From Firmicutes bacterium UBA3553 (GTDB lineage Bacteria > Bacillota > Clostridia > Tissierellales > Sedimentibacteraceae): a stretch of DNA of 29,893 nt. This document shows, piece after piece, positions 22,700-29,893 of this stretch. Within the stretch, counting starts at the first letter, position 1. Every line of letters begins with the position of its first letter. The DNA lies in contig DFOA01000031.1 in NCBI GenBank assembly GCA_002381185.1, forward strand, positions 1 through 29,893, read 5' to 3'. Made by a program: the position numbers and the translations under genes. Below the pieces are notes generated by a model, which made no database searches, was not told where the DNA came from, and was given only the letters and a program-made list of their open reading frames with translations.

Positions 22700-25042
22700 A
22701 TGATAGAAAATTACAACGTAGAGAACAGAACCCTTCCTTTGATTCCAATCAGAGGAATCGGAATATTCCCGGATACGGTTATTCACTTTGACATCGGAAG
22801 AGAAAAGTCAATTAATGCGTTAGAAGAGGCGATGCTTGAAGACTCAGACATTTTCCTTACGGTACAAAAGGAAGCTGACATAGATTCGCCAAGAGAAGAT
22901 GACTTTTATGAAGTCGGCGTTATATGCAGGATAAAACAAATGATTAAAATGCCCGGAGACAACATCAGGGTACTGGTTGAAGGTATCAGCAGGGCCAAAA
23001 TTACTTCAATGTCACAGGTTGAGCCATACTTTGAGGTTGTTTTGGAGGAGTACATCTATGATTACAACTTTCCTTTAAGCGATAAGTTAGAAGCCATGGT
23101 TCGTCTGACACTTGATAACTTCGAAGAATATGCTTTGATTTATACCAAAATAGCACCGGATGCAGTAATATCCTTAAAGGAAATCAAAAATCCCGATAAG
23201 CTGGCAGATGTGGTAGCTTCATACATATATTTAAAGCCTGAGCAGAAGCAGAATTTATTGGAAATTTTTGATCCCTATGAAAGGCTTGAAGCTATTAATG
23301 CAATATTGTCCAAGGAAATCAAGGTGTTGGAAATTGAAAACGAGATAAGCGAGCTTGTAAAAAAGCAAGTGAGTGAATTCCAAAAGGACTATTATTTAAA
23401 AGAGCAGTTAAGAGCAATACAAAAAGAACTGGGCGAAGATGAAAGCACCGAATTTGAAGTAGATGAATATATGAAGAAAATTTCCGGTGCAAAGATGCCT
23501 AAGGAAGTAAAGGAAAAAGCAGAAAAAGAAATAAACAAGCTTATGAAAATCTCACCATCTTCACCGGATGCAGGTGTTATAAGGACATATATCGACTGGC
23601 TAATTGATTTGCCTTGGGATAAAAAAACAAAGGACAACACGGATCTAAAGAAAGCAAGAACGATACTGTCTGAAGACCATTACGGACTGGAAGAAGTAAA
23701 AGAAAGAATACTTGAATATCTGGCGGTTAAAAATATCAATAAAAGCATGAAAGGCCCCATACTTTGTTTTGTGGGTCCTCCCGGAGTGGGTAAGACTTCT
23801 ATTGCTAAATCAATAGCAAGAGCCATGAACAGGAAATATGTGCGAATATCTCTTGGAGGAGTAAGGGACGAAGCAGAAATAAGAGGACACAGAAGAACAT
23901 ATATCGGAGCAATTCCGGGCAGAATAATATCATCCATAGCAAAAGCTAAAGTCAATAATCCTGTATTTTTACTTGATGAAATTGATAAGCTTTCAGGTGA
24001 TTATAAAGGAGATCCTGCCTCAGCACTTTTAGAAGCATTGGACCCTGAACAAAACAACACATTTACAGACCACTATATTGAAGCTCCGTTCAGCCTGGAA
24101 AATGTAATGTTTATTACTACCGCAAACACTACATCAACAATTCCGGAACCGCTTTTAGACAGAATGGAAGTTATTGAAATATCCGGTTACACGGATGTTG
24201 AAAAAAGAAATATAACGGAAAAATATTTAATTAAAAAACAAATAAAAGAACATGGCTTAAAAGAAAAACAGGTTAATATTTCTCAAAATGCTGTAACTGA
24301 AATAATCGAAAGATATACAAGAGAGTCCGGCGTAAGAAATCTTGAAAGAAATATAGGAACACTGGTAAGAAAAGCCGCAGTTCAAATAGTTGAAAACAAG
24401 AAGAAATCTATTACAATTAACTCAGGTAATTTAAAAAATTATCTGGGAATTCCTAAATATGATTATGAACTCATATATGAAGAAGACCAGATAGGCGTTG
24501 TAACAGGACTTGCATGGACCAAGGTTGGCGGAGAAACACTGTTTGTTGAAGTTAATACTATGAAAGGTGACGGCAAGCTTCAGCTTACAGGACAGCTGGG
24601 CGATGTAATGAAGGAATCTGCCATGGCTGCGATAAGCTATATAAAAGCAAATGCAGATAAATTCAGTATAGATTACACTGTATTTAAAGAAACCGACATA
24701 CACATTCATGTGCCTGAAGGAGCAATTCCAAAGGATGGACCGTCAGCAGGCATTACAATGGCAACAGCAGTTATCTCGGCACTTACAAAGAAGGCTGTAA
24801 GAAAAGATGTTGCAATGACAGGAGAAATAACTATAACAGGGAGAGTTCTTCCAATAGGCGGATTAAAAGAAAAACTTCTGGCAGCCAAAAGAGCAGGAAT
24901 AAAAAAAGTTGTGCTCAGTACAAAAAATAAACCTGATGTTTCGAAAATAGATTCAAAAATCATCCGATCTCTGGAAATTGTATATGCAGACAGAATAGAG
25001 GATGTAATAAAACACGCGTTGAGGAAAATGGATGAGCAATAG
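22700..25042 (+). CDS. lon: ATP-dependent protease Lon (LonA)
   Basis: Encodes 780 residues. Order: LON N-terminal substrate-binding domain (about 10-205), coiled-coil helical region, AAA+ domain with Walker A GPPGVGKT at 359-366 and Walker B VFLLDEIDK, and the C-terminal protease domain with catalytic Ser682 (KDGPSAGI) and Lys725 (GGLKEKLL), 43 residues apart as in other Lon proteases. The absence of membrane helices makes it LonA rather than LonB. AAGGAG precedes the ATG. The last codons (GAG CAA TAG) already form part of the first 11-mer repeat unit downstream. Confidence 0.98.
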   Translation: MIENYNVENRTLPLIPIRGIGIFPDTVIHFDIGREKSINALEEAMLEDSDIFLTVQKEADIDSPREDDFYEVGVICRIKQMIKMPGDNIRVLVEGISRAKITSMSQVEPYFEVVLEEYIYDYNFPLSDKLEAMVRLTLDNFEEYALIYTKIAPDAVISLKEIKNPDKLADVVASYIYLKPEQKQNLLEIFDPYERLEAINAILSKEIKVLEIENEISELVKKQVSEFQKDYYLKEQLRAIQKELGEDESTEFEVDEYMKKISGAKMPKEVKEKAEKEINKLMKISPSSPDAGVIRTYIDWLIDLPWDKKTKDNTDLKKARTILSEDHYGLEEVKERILEYLAVKNINKSMKGPILCFVGPPGVGKTSIAKSIARAMNRKYVRISLGGVRDEAEIRGHRRTYIGAIPGRIISSIAKAKVNNPVFLLDEIDKLSGDYKGDPASALLEALDPEQNNTFTDHYIEAPFSLENVMFITTANTTSTIPEPLLDRMEVIEISGYTDVEKRNITEKYLIKKQIKEHGLKEKQVNISQNAVTEIIERYTRESGVRNLERNIGTLVRKAAVQIVENKKKSITINSGNLKNYLGIPKYDYELIYEEDQIGVVTGLAWTKVGGETLFVEVNTMKGDGKLQLTGQLGDVMKESAMAAISYIKANADKFSIDYTVFKETDIHIHVPEGAIPKDGPSAGITMATAVISALTKKAVRKDVAMTGEITITGRVLPIGGLKEKLLAAKRAGIKKVVLSTKNKPDVSKIDSKIIRSLEIVYADRIEDVIKHALRKMDEQ

Positions 25043-25101
25043 ATAGGCAATTGATTAGCAATGGGTTGGCAGTTGATTTGCAATGGATAGGTAATTGATA
25101 A
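25036..25101 (+). repeat. Tandem 11-nt degenerate repeats, plus array (site C)
   Basis: Six perfect 11-nt steps without any insertion: GCAATAGATAG, GCAATTGATTA, GCAATGGGTTG, GCAGTTGATTT, GCAATGGATAG, GTAATTGATAA. The first unit includes the lon stop codon. Consensus GCAATNGATNN; position 6 and the last two positions vary most. Confidence 0.88.
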
Positions 25102-25149
25102 TTTGCTGTGCAAACAAAATATCATTTTTAGGATGCAGCCAGAAAAGTC

Positions 25150-25204
25150 TAACCAATTGCTGATCCATCACTAATCCAACGCCCATCTATTGCCAATCAA
25201 TCGC
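25150..25204 (-). repeat. Tandem 11-nt degenerate repeats, minus array (site C)
   Basis: Five perfect 11-nt steps read on the minus strand: GCGATTGATTG, GCAATAGATGG, GCGTTGGATTA, GTGATGGATCA, GCAATTGGTTA. The array ends two bases before the AAAAGGAG ribosome binding site region of engB. Arms can pair, for example GCAATAGAT (25036-25044) exactly with 25185-25193, and GATTAGCAAT (25053-25062) with 25156-25165 using one G-U. The 48 nt between the arms contain a small TTTGC/GCAAA hairpin. Confidence 0.88.
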
Positions 25205-25220
25205 CACAAAAGGAGTACTT

Positions 25221-25823
25221 ATGATAATCAGAAAAGCAGAATTGCTTATTACGGCTGCTAAGAAGGAGCAATATCCGGAAACGGTGGTTCCTGAAATTGC
25301 ATTTGCAGGAAAATCAAATGTGGGAAAATCATCAATGATTAATGCTATGCTAAACAGAAAAAGCCTTGCAAGAACAAGCTCTCAGCCGGGAAAAACACAA
25401 ACCGTAAATTTTTATAACATTAATGACATGCTTAATTTTGTTGATTTGCCCGGATACGGATATGCGAAGGTATCAAAGACAGAACAGGAAAAATGGGCAA
25501 AAATGATTGATACATACCTGCATAACAGACCACAGCTCAGAGAAATTATTTTACTTGTAGATATCAGACACGAGCCGAGCAAAAATGATATTCAAATGTA
25601 TGAATGGATTAAAAGCTGCGGTTATACTGGATACGTCATAGCTGCAAAGGCAGATAAATTGTCAAGATCTCAACAAATAAGAAGCGTTGCGGTTATTAAA
25701 AAGACATTAGGTATTAAGGAGAGCAATTTTATAATTCCGTTTTCGGCAGTTTCAAAAAATGGCGTTGAAGAAATGTGGACCTTATTTGAGCAATTATTAG
25801 GTTTTGAAAAAGAAGAAAAATAA
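25221..25823 (+). CDS. engB: Ribosome biogenesis GTPase EngB (YsxC/YihA)
   Basis: Encodes 200 residues of the TrmE-Era-EngA-EngB family. G1 is GKSNVGKSS at 30-38, G2 includes the SSQPGKTQT loop, G3 is DLPGYGYAK, G4 is AKAD near residue 144, and G5-like PFSAVSKNG is near the C-terminus. Required for 50S assembly in relatives. ATG follows AAAGGAG. The lon-engB order is conserved in Firmicutes; here the two are separated by 178 nt made mostly of 11-mer arrays, longer than is usual for the pair. Confidence 0.97.
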   Translation: MIIRKAELLITAAKKEQYPETVVPEIAFAGKSNVGKSSMINAMLNRKSLARTSSQPGKTQTVNFYNINDMLNFVDLPGYGYAKVSKTEQEKWAKMIDTYLHNRPQLREIILLVDIRHEPSKNDIQMYEWIKSCGYTGYVIAAKADKLSRSQQIRSVAVIKKTLGIKESNFIIPFSAVSKNGVEEMWTLFEQLLGFEKEEK

Positions 25824-25867
25824 TGTCCAATAAATAAAAAAAATCCATGATAATTAATATACAAATA

Positions 25868-25892
25868 GTTTAAAGGTTCTAAATGAGGGTAT
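25868..25892 (+). promoter_or_regulatory. sigma-B/sigma-F-type promoter of the RsbW-like gene
   Basis: GTTTAA (25868-25873), 13 nt, GGGTAT (25887-25892) equals the Bacillus sigma-B consensus. The same bases also fit sigma-F (GTTTA, 14 nt, GGGTATATTA against GGnnAnAnTw). A start near 25899 gives an 18-nt leader with a GGAGG site. No sigma-A -35/-10 pair competes in this spacer. Confidence 0.6.
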
Positions 25893-25916
25893 ATTAATTA
25901 TACTGGAGGAATTGTA

Positions 25917-26303
25917 ATGGATTATAAAATTGAAAAGAAAGTCCATAGCGACATAAACAGCGTGAAGAATATTGTTGAAGATATACTTCAGAACATCAAG
26001 GAAATAATAAATGAAAATGTCTTTTTCAACACCAAAATAATTTTGAATGAATTAATAATAAACGGCGTATTGCACGGAAATCGACAGGATATAAATAAAC
26101 AAATAATCATAAATCTAATGATAAATAAGTCATGCGTTATTATAGAAGTAATAGATGAAGGCTCAGGAATAACATACAAGCACAAGGCATTCGGCGACTA
26201 TGATTTCTGTGAATCCGGAAGAGGTCTCATGTTGGTGGAAGGTTTATCTGACAAGTTTGCAATTGACGGAAACAGAGTAACATGCATACAATATTTAAAA
26301 TAA
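25917..26303 (+). CDS. RsbW-like anti-sigma/serine kinase ATPase domain protein
   Basis: Encodes 128 residues, a single GHKL/HATPase fold of the RsbW/SpoIIAB group. The N box is NELIINGVLHGN with Glu45 and Asn49; the G1 box is DEGSG with Asp80, Gly82 and Gly84; the G2 box is SGRGLML at about 100-106. Such proteins bind sigma factors or phosphorylate STAS-domain antagonists on Ser. No antagonist (RsbV/SpoIIAA) or sigma gene adjoins it, unlike the rsbV-rsbW-sigB and spoIIA operons, so it is an orphan by context. It is preceded by a sigma-B/F-type promoter and followed by a hairpin terminator, so it is probably monocistronic. Partner and kinase activity are unknown. Confidence 0.85.
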   Translation: MDYKIEKKVHSDINSVKNIVEDILQNIKEIINENVFFNTKIILNELIINGVLHGNRQDINKQIIINLMINKSCVIIEVIDEGSGITYKHKAFGDYDFCESGRGLMLVEGLSDKFAIDGNRVTCIQYLK

Positions 26304-26305
26304 GC

Positions 26306-26334
26306 TTTATATTCAATATAGTATTTGTTATAAT
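26306..26334 (+). promoter_or_regulatory. Candidate promoter for the nuclease-helicase gene
   Basis: TATAAT (26329-26334) with a weak TTTATA (26306-26311) at 17 nt. The hairpin at 26335 begins right after the -10, so a transcript from here would start inside the hairpin. Confidence 0.35.
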
Positions 26335-26359
26335 AGACACTGCCGAGTGTTTATTTTTT
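26335..26359 (+). terminator. Terminator after the RsbW-like gene
   Basis: Stem ACACT/AGTGT (26337-26341 with 26346-26350), extendable by a G-U and an A-T pair, GCCG loop, then a T-rich run ending in six T (26354-26359). Confidence 0.65.
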
Positions 26360-26381
26360 GTATGCTTCGATAGGAGATAAT

Positions 26382-28727
26382 ATGGATACCATTAAGCTTT
26401 CAGTCAGAGAATTAGTTGAATTTGTTTATAAAAGCGGAGACATTAACTTAAAAGCAATGAGTGCCGACAGAGCTTTGGAAGGAATTAAAGCTCATAAGAT
26501 TCTTCAGTCTCAAATGGGTGAAAACTATCAGAAAGAATTTTATTTAAAAAAAGAATTTGAACTTAATAACATATTATTTATTATAGAGGGAAGAGCTGAC
26601 GGTATAATAACAGAAAATAATGAAGTAACCATTGACGAAATAAAGTCTACATATACTAATTTGAGTTTGATTGAAGAGGATTACAACATTGCACATACGG
26701 CTCAGGCAAAATGCTATGCATATATTTACGGACTAGAAAATAGATTAGAAGCATTAAATGTCCAGCTCAGATATTACAATCTGGACTCAGGCAATACAAA
26801 GACCATATCACATAAGTACACTTTAGTGGAACTTGAACTGTTTTTTCATAACCTGTTAAATTTATACATAGACTGGGCAGAAACTATAATTAATCTGCGC
26901 AAGGAAAGAGAAAAAACAGTTGATGATCTCGAATTTCCTTTTCATGAATACAGAAACGGACAAAGAAACTTTTCTGTGGCTGTATTCAGAACAATCAAAG
27001 AAGGTAAAAAGCTGTTTGCACAGGCGCCAACAGGCGTTGGAAAAACTATATCAACTTTGTTTCCTGCAATTAAGTCTTTGAATTATAAAAATAATTCTAA
27101 GATTTATTATCTTACGGCTAAATCCTCGACTAAACTGATTGCATATAACACAGTTAAAATTATGGCTGACAGAGGACTAAAGCTTCGAACCACCGTTATT
27201 ACCGCGAAAGATAAAATATGTTTTATGGATGAGACAAAATGTGACCCAGAATATTGCCCATATGCAAGAGGATATTACGACAGGCTCAATATTCCTCTTA
27301 AAAATGCAATTAAAAATGACTGCCTTTACGATAGGGATTATATAGAAAGTATAGGGAGGTTATATGAAATATGTCCATTTGAATTCAGTTTGGACTTATC
27401 CTACATGTCAGATGCCGTAATATGCGATTACAATTACTATTTTGATCCCAGAGTTTCCCTTCAGAGAGACGATGTGTTTAAAAACAATAATGACATACTC
27501 CTCATAGACGAAGCTCACAATTTAGAAGACAGGACAAGAAGTATGTATTCTCCCGAACTTGTTAAGGAAGAATATTATGAAGTTTATAAAATAATGAAAA
27601 GCATAAATAAGAAATTAAGCAGCAGCCTGTCAAACATAAATAAAAGGTTCATAGAAATAAAAAAGAATTCTGATGAAACTTTCATATTCAGCGAAGAACC
27701 ATCAGATTTAATAAACTCCTTAAGAAAATTTGCTTCCCTGGCGGAAGAATTCATAAATGATAAAAAGAATGAAAATGTACCTGAGGAACTGGTAGATATT
27801 TATTTTAAAAGCACTTTCTTTATTAAAATATCTGAAATAGCAGATGACAATTTTTGCTATTATGCTGATATATCAGGAAAAAAAACAATGGTAAAATTGT
27901 TTTTGACAGACCCCTCTGTAATATTGAAGGAAATTTTAAAAAATGCGTGGGCGTCAGTTTTTTTTTCGGCTACATTGACACCTTTGAAATATTTCAGATA
28001 CATATTGGGCGGAGATGAAGAGGATTATATCTTAAAGATAAATTCGCCTTTTGAAGAAAAAAACCTAAAGCTGATGATTACTGATGATTTATCAATGAAA
28101 TATGCGGTGCGTGACGCCAATATCGAAGCTGCATGCAGATATATAAATGAAATTATCACTGAAAAGACAGGAAACTACATGGTGTTTTTTCCTTCTTACA
28201 GTTTCATGGAAAAAACCTATGATATTTATAAAGAGCTTTTCAACACATCAGGCATTATTCTCCAAAGTCAGGGCATTAGTGAGGACGAGCAGACAAAAAT
28301 TACAGATAAATTTAAAACAGAATCAGGTGTGGTGCTTTTCACTGTTGTAGGCGGTATCTTTTCTGAAGGAATTGATTTGCCCCTTGAAAAATTAATTGGT
28401 GCAGTTATAATAGGAACTGGAATACCGCAGATTTCCTTTGAGAGAAATATTATTAAAGATTTCTTTGATGATAAGTTTAATTCAGGATACGATTTCGCAT
28501 ACAAGTATCCGGGATTTAATAAGATTTTGCAGTCGGCAGGAAGAGTAATACGGACAGAAAATGACAGGGGAGTGGTATTGCTGATTGACTCAAGGCTTTG
28601 TCAGTTCACATATCTGAAGCTTTTCCCCGGGCACTGGAAGCACTTTATTAAAATTAAGAACAAAGACGAATTAAAAAATGAAATAAATCAATTCTGGAAG
28701 GAGAATAGCAATGAATATATTGTCTAA
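26382..28727 (+). CDS. PD-(D/E)XK nuclease fused to DinG/XPD-type DNA helicase
   Basis: Encodes 781 residues. The N-terminal domain (about 1-180) carries the RecB/Cas4-type nuclease set: His38 (GIKAHK), Asp73 (GRADG), Glu86-x-Lys88 (DEIKS), and Gln109/Tyr113 (QxxxY). A superfamily 2 motor follows: Walker A APTGVGKT at 215-222, DEAH at 376-379, SATLTP, and a C-terminal SAGRVIR motif. Five cysteines between Walker A and DEAH (280, 287, 292, 314, 331) can supply the four ligands of an XPD/DinG-like iron-sulfur cluster. The protein should unwind DNA 5'-3' with coupled nuclease processing. ATG at 26382 follows AGGAGATAAT; an upstream TTG at 26358 is rejected. Its 3' end overlaps the aminotransferase gene. 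Confidence 0.88.
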   Translation: MDTIKLSVRELVEFVYKSGDINLKAMSADRALEGIKAHKILQSQMGENYQKEFYLKKEFELNNILFIIEGRADGIITENNEVTIDEIKSTYTNLSLIEEDYNIAHTAQAKCYAYIYGLENRLEALNVQLRYYNLDSGNTKTISHKYTLVELELFFHNLLNLYIDWAETIINLRKEREKTVDDLEFPFHEYRNGQRNFSVAVFRTIKEGKKLFAQAPTGVGKTISTLFPAIKSLNYKNNSKIYYLTAKSSTKLIAYNTVKIMADRGLKLRTTVITAKDKICFMDETKCDPEYCPYARGYYDRLNIPLKNAIKNDCLYDRDYIESIGRLYEICPFEFSLDLSYMSDAVICDYNYYFDPRVSLQRDDVFKNNNDILLIDEAHNLEDRTRSMYSPELVKEEYYEVYKIMKSINKKLSSSLSNINKRFIEIKKNSDETFIFSEEPSDLINSLRKFASLAEEFINDKKNENVPEELVDIYFKSTFFIKISEIADDNFCYYADISGKKTMVKLFLTDPSVILKEILKNAWASVFFSATLTPLKYFRYILGGDEEDYILKINSPFEEKNLKLMITDDLSMKYAVRDANIEAACRYINEIITEKTGNYMVFFPSYSFMEKTYDIYKELFNTSGIILQSQGISEDEQTKITDKFKTESGVVLFTVVGGIFSEGIDLPLEKLIGAVIIGTGIPQISFERNIIKDFFDDKFNSGYDFAYKYPGFNKILQSAGRVIRTENDRGVVLLIDSRLCQFTYLKLFPGHWKHFIKIKNKDELKNEINQFWKENSNEYIV

Positions 28728-29523
28728 AAGAAATGTAAACAACGGTAAAATAATTTCAAAAGAGCAGTTAAAGAAATTATTGAGCGAGGACAATGCAAAA
28801 ATATACGAGGTAATCAGAGTTATTGACCGAAAGCCTGTATTTCTTAAAGAACACTTCGACCGTATGAGGGAAAGCATCAAATTAAGCAATACAAAAGGCA
28901 ATCTCGATTATGAGAGTTATAAAAAATCAGCAGAGCTTTTAATAAAAGAAAATGAATTTGATAATTGCAACATCAGAGTGTCCTATTATTACAAGGGCGG
29001 TGAAGTTGTGCTGTTTTATTTTATTGAAAGTCATTATCCTTCAAAGGAACAGTTTAAAACAGGAGTGCACACGGTAACAGCAAAGGTTCAAAGACATAAT
29101 CCCAATGTAAAGGCTTTTCAAAAAGAGTTTAAAGAAAAGATTCAGCAAATAATTGACGAAACCCGCGCTTTTGAAGCAATACTCATCAATGAAGATGATA
29201 CGGTAAGCGAAGGAAGCAAGTCAAATATTTTCTTCGTTAAGAACAATAAACTTGCAACATCTCCTGATGAAAAAGTGTTGCTTGGCGTAACAAGAAGCAA
29301 GGTGATAGAGGTATGCGAAAACAATGGAATTGAAGTAGAGAAAAGAATAATAAAATTTGAAGAGCTTGATAGGTTCGACGGAGCATTTATAACGGGAACA
29401 TCCAACGATGTACTGCCTATAAATTCAATAGATGAAAGAATATATAATTCTGCTGAAAATAAAGTGGTTAAAAGAGCTTATGAATTATATATGAATGAAG
29501 TAAAGAAAGATATAAAACTATAA
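28711..29523 (+). CDS. Class IV PLP-dependent aminotransferase
   Basis: Encodes 270 residues of the BCAT/D-amino-acid transaminase/PabC fold. Expected features: IYEVIRVIDRKPVFLKEHFDRM near the N-terminus, candidate PLP lysine Lys134 (NPNVKAF), and the DTVSEGSKSNIFFV strand with the pyridine-N-binding Glu, then GVTRSKVIE and FITGTSNDVLPI. Substrate is uncertain: branched-chain amino acid, D-amino acid or aminodeoxychorismate; the last residues in GTSNDVLPI are compatible with several. The start lies inside the helicase gene (17-nt overlap) with a GGAGA site, so translation is probably coupled. No pabA/pabB or ilv gene is in view. Confidence 0.88.
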   Translation: MNILSKRNVNNGKIISKEQLKKLLSEDNAKIYEVIRVIDRKPVFLKEHFDRMRESIKLSNTKGNLDYESYKKSAELLIKENEFDNCNIRVSYYYKGGEVVLFYFIESHYPSKEQFKTGVHTVTAKVQRHNPNVKAFQKEFKEKIQQIIDETRAFEAILINEDDTVSEGSKSNIFFVKNNKLATSPDEKVLLGVTRSKVIEVCENNGIEVEKRIIKFEELDRFDGAFITGTSNDVLPINSIDERIYNSAENKVVKRAYELYMNEVKKDIKL

Positions 29524-29530
29524 ATATTTC

Positions 29531-29592
29531 GCAGTACATAGATGCAGAAAATACTGCAAAAACACAAAAATGGCCTGGTGGCCATTGTTGTG
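29531..29592 (+). other. Two hairpins after the aminotransferase gene
   Basis: GCAGTA (29531-29536) is inverted at 29552-29557. A stronger 12-bp hairpin with one A-G mismatch follows: 29563-29575 with 29580-29592, centre ATGGCC-TGGT-GGCCAT. No T run follows, so it is not a classical terminator; it may still mark the transcript end. Confidence 0.5.
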
Positions 29593-29632
29593 AAGCATTA
29601 ATATGCATAAAAGGGGTATTGGGAATATATTT

Positions 29633-29654
29633 TGGTTATCGGGGGGGATAACCA
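29633..29654. promoter_or_regulatory. 8-bp inverted repeat with a G7 centre upstream of the cysteine desulfurase
   Basis: TGGTTATC (29633-29640) and GATAACCA (29647-29654) are perfect inverted copies. The centre is a run of seven G (29641-29647), striking in such AT-rich DNA. A TATAAC at 29663-29668 could be a -10, with no good -35 at 17 nt, so the repeat would overlap the -35 region. Could be an operator or a hairpin; regulator unknown. Confidence 0.5.
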
Positions 29655-29703
29655 TTAACTATTATAACAAACAAAAATCTATTTTGCAAGCTTTTTTTAC
29701 AAA

Positions 29704-29726
29704 GTTTTTAATTAATTATTAAAAAC
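29704..29726. repeat. AT-rich perfect inverted repeat in the desulfurase leader
   Basis: GTTTTTAA (29704-29711) and TTAAAAAC (29719-29726) with a 7-nt centre, 13 nt before the ribosome binding site. Possible operator or weak hairpin. Confidence 0.45.
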
Positions 29727-29750
29727 AAATAATTCAATAAAGAGGTACGT

Positions 29751-29893
29751 ATGGAAGTTTATTTAGATAACAGCGCAACAACAAAAGTAAGACCTGAAGT
29801 ATTACGGCAAATAGTAGACATAAATGAAAATTACTATGGAAATCCCTCGTCTCTTCACAGGATGGGCCTTCAAATAGAAAAGAGAATAAAGGA
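29751..29893 (+). CDS. Cysteine desulfurase (NifS/IscS type), 5' part
   Basis: The first 47 codons are in the window; the gene continues past its end. The N-terminus MEVYLDNSATTKVRPEVL, then YGNPSSLHRMGLQ, is the hallmark start of class V aminotransferase-fold cysteine desulfurases: the DNSATT loop contributes to PLP and substrate binding, and GNPSS-x-H is conserved. These enzymes release sulfur from cysteine for Fe-S clusters or tRNA thiolation. AAAGAGGT precedes the ATG at 29751. The PLP lysine and the sulfur-carrying cysteine lie outside the window. Whether it pairs with iscU, thiI or mnmA cannot be seen. Confidence 0.93.
   Translation, partial: MEVYLDNSATTKVRPEVLRQIVDINENYYGNPSSLHRMGLQIEKRIK

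Noticed and set aside
25034..25206. CRISPR-like array
   Set aside because: Units are contiguous 11-mers without spacers, degenerate and in two orientations; no cas genes are present.

Overview
The window looks like chromosomal DNA from a low-GC, probably spore-forming Firmicute of the Clostridia (Sedimentibacter/Tissierellales-like; the genus is a guess). The reasons are strong A+T bias, AGA-rich arginine usage, AGGAGG-type ribosome binding sites, TTGnnn-17-TATAAT promoters, and a gene order that matches the Bacillus yloM-yloV-recG region and the tig-clpP-clpX-lon-engB cluster. No tRNA, rRNA, prophage, insertion sequence or true CRISPR array was seen.

Layout. 1-578 (minus): a MazEF-type toxin-antitoxin pair with a palindrome over its promoter start. 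885-9720 (plus): a long housekeeping run, rsmB-rlmN-stp-prkC-rsgA-rpe-thiN-asnS, combining ribosome/RNA modification, a PASTA kinase and its PP2C phosphatase, a ribosome-assembly GTPase, pentose phosphate and thiamine enzymes, and an asparaginyl-tRNA synthetase. 9721-10500: a repeat-rich spacer, a 63-residue membrane peptide gene and, convergent to it, rpmB. 10735-16407 (plus): asp23-like gene, fakA-like gene, recG, rsmD, coaD and a coiled-coil gene. 16451-18414 (minus): two half-size ChrA transporters and an unassigned TIM-barrel protein. 18616-19191 (plus): a GNAT acetyltransferase. 19371-25823 (plus): trigger factor, ClpP, ClpX, Lon and EngB, a protein quality-control and ribosome-biogenesis cluster. 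25917-29523 (plus): an orphan RsbW-like ATPase behind a near-consensus sigma-B/sigma-F promoter, a fusion of a PD-(D/E)XK nuclease with a DinG/XPD helicase, and a class IV aminotransferase. A cysteine desulfurase gene starts at 29751 and runs off the window.

The most unusual signal is not a gene. Three intergenic spacers (after asnS, after the fakA-like gene and after lon) are built from degenerate tandem units of exactly 11 nt, consensus about GCAATNGATNN. At two sites a plus-oriented array begins at the upstream gene's stop codon and a minus-oriented array ends just before the next ribosome binding site, so the transcripts can fold into long, register-slipping stems. I cannot match this to a named repeat family from memory. 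Second is the sigma-B/F-type promoter in front of the RsbW-like gene. Third is the cluster of inverted repeats, one with a G7 centre, upstream of the cysteine desulfurase.
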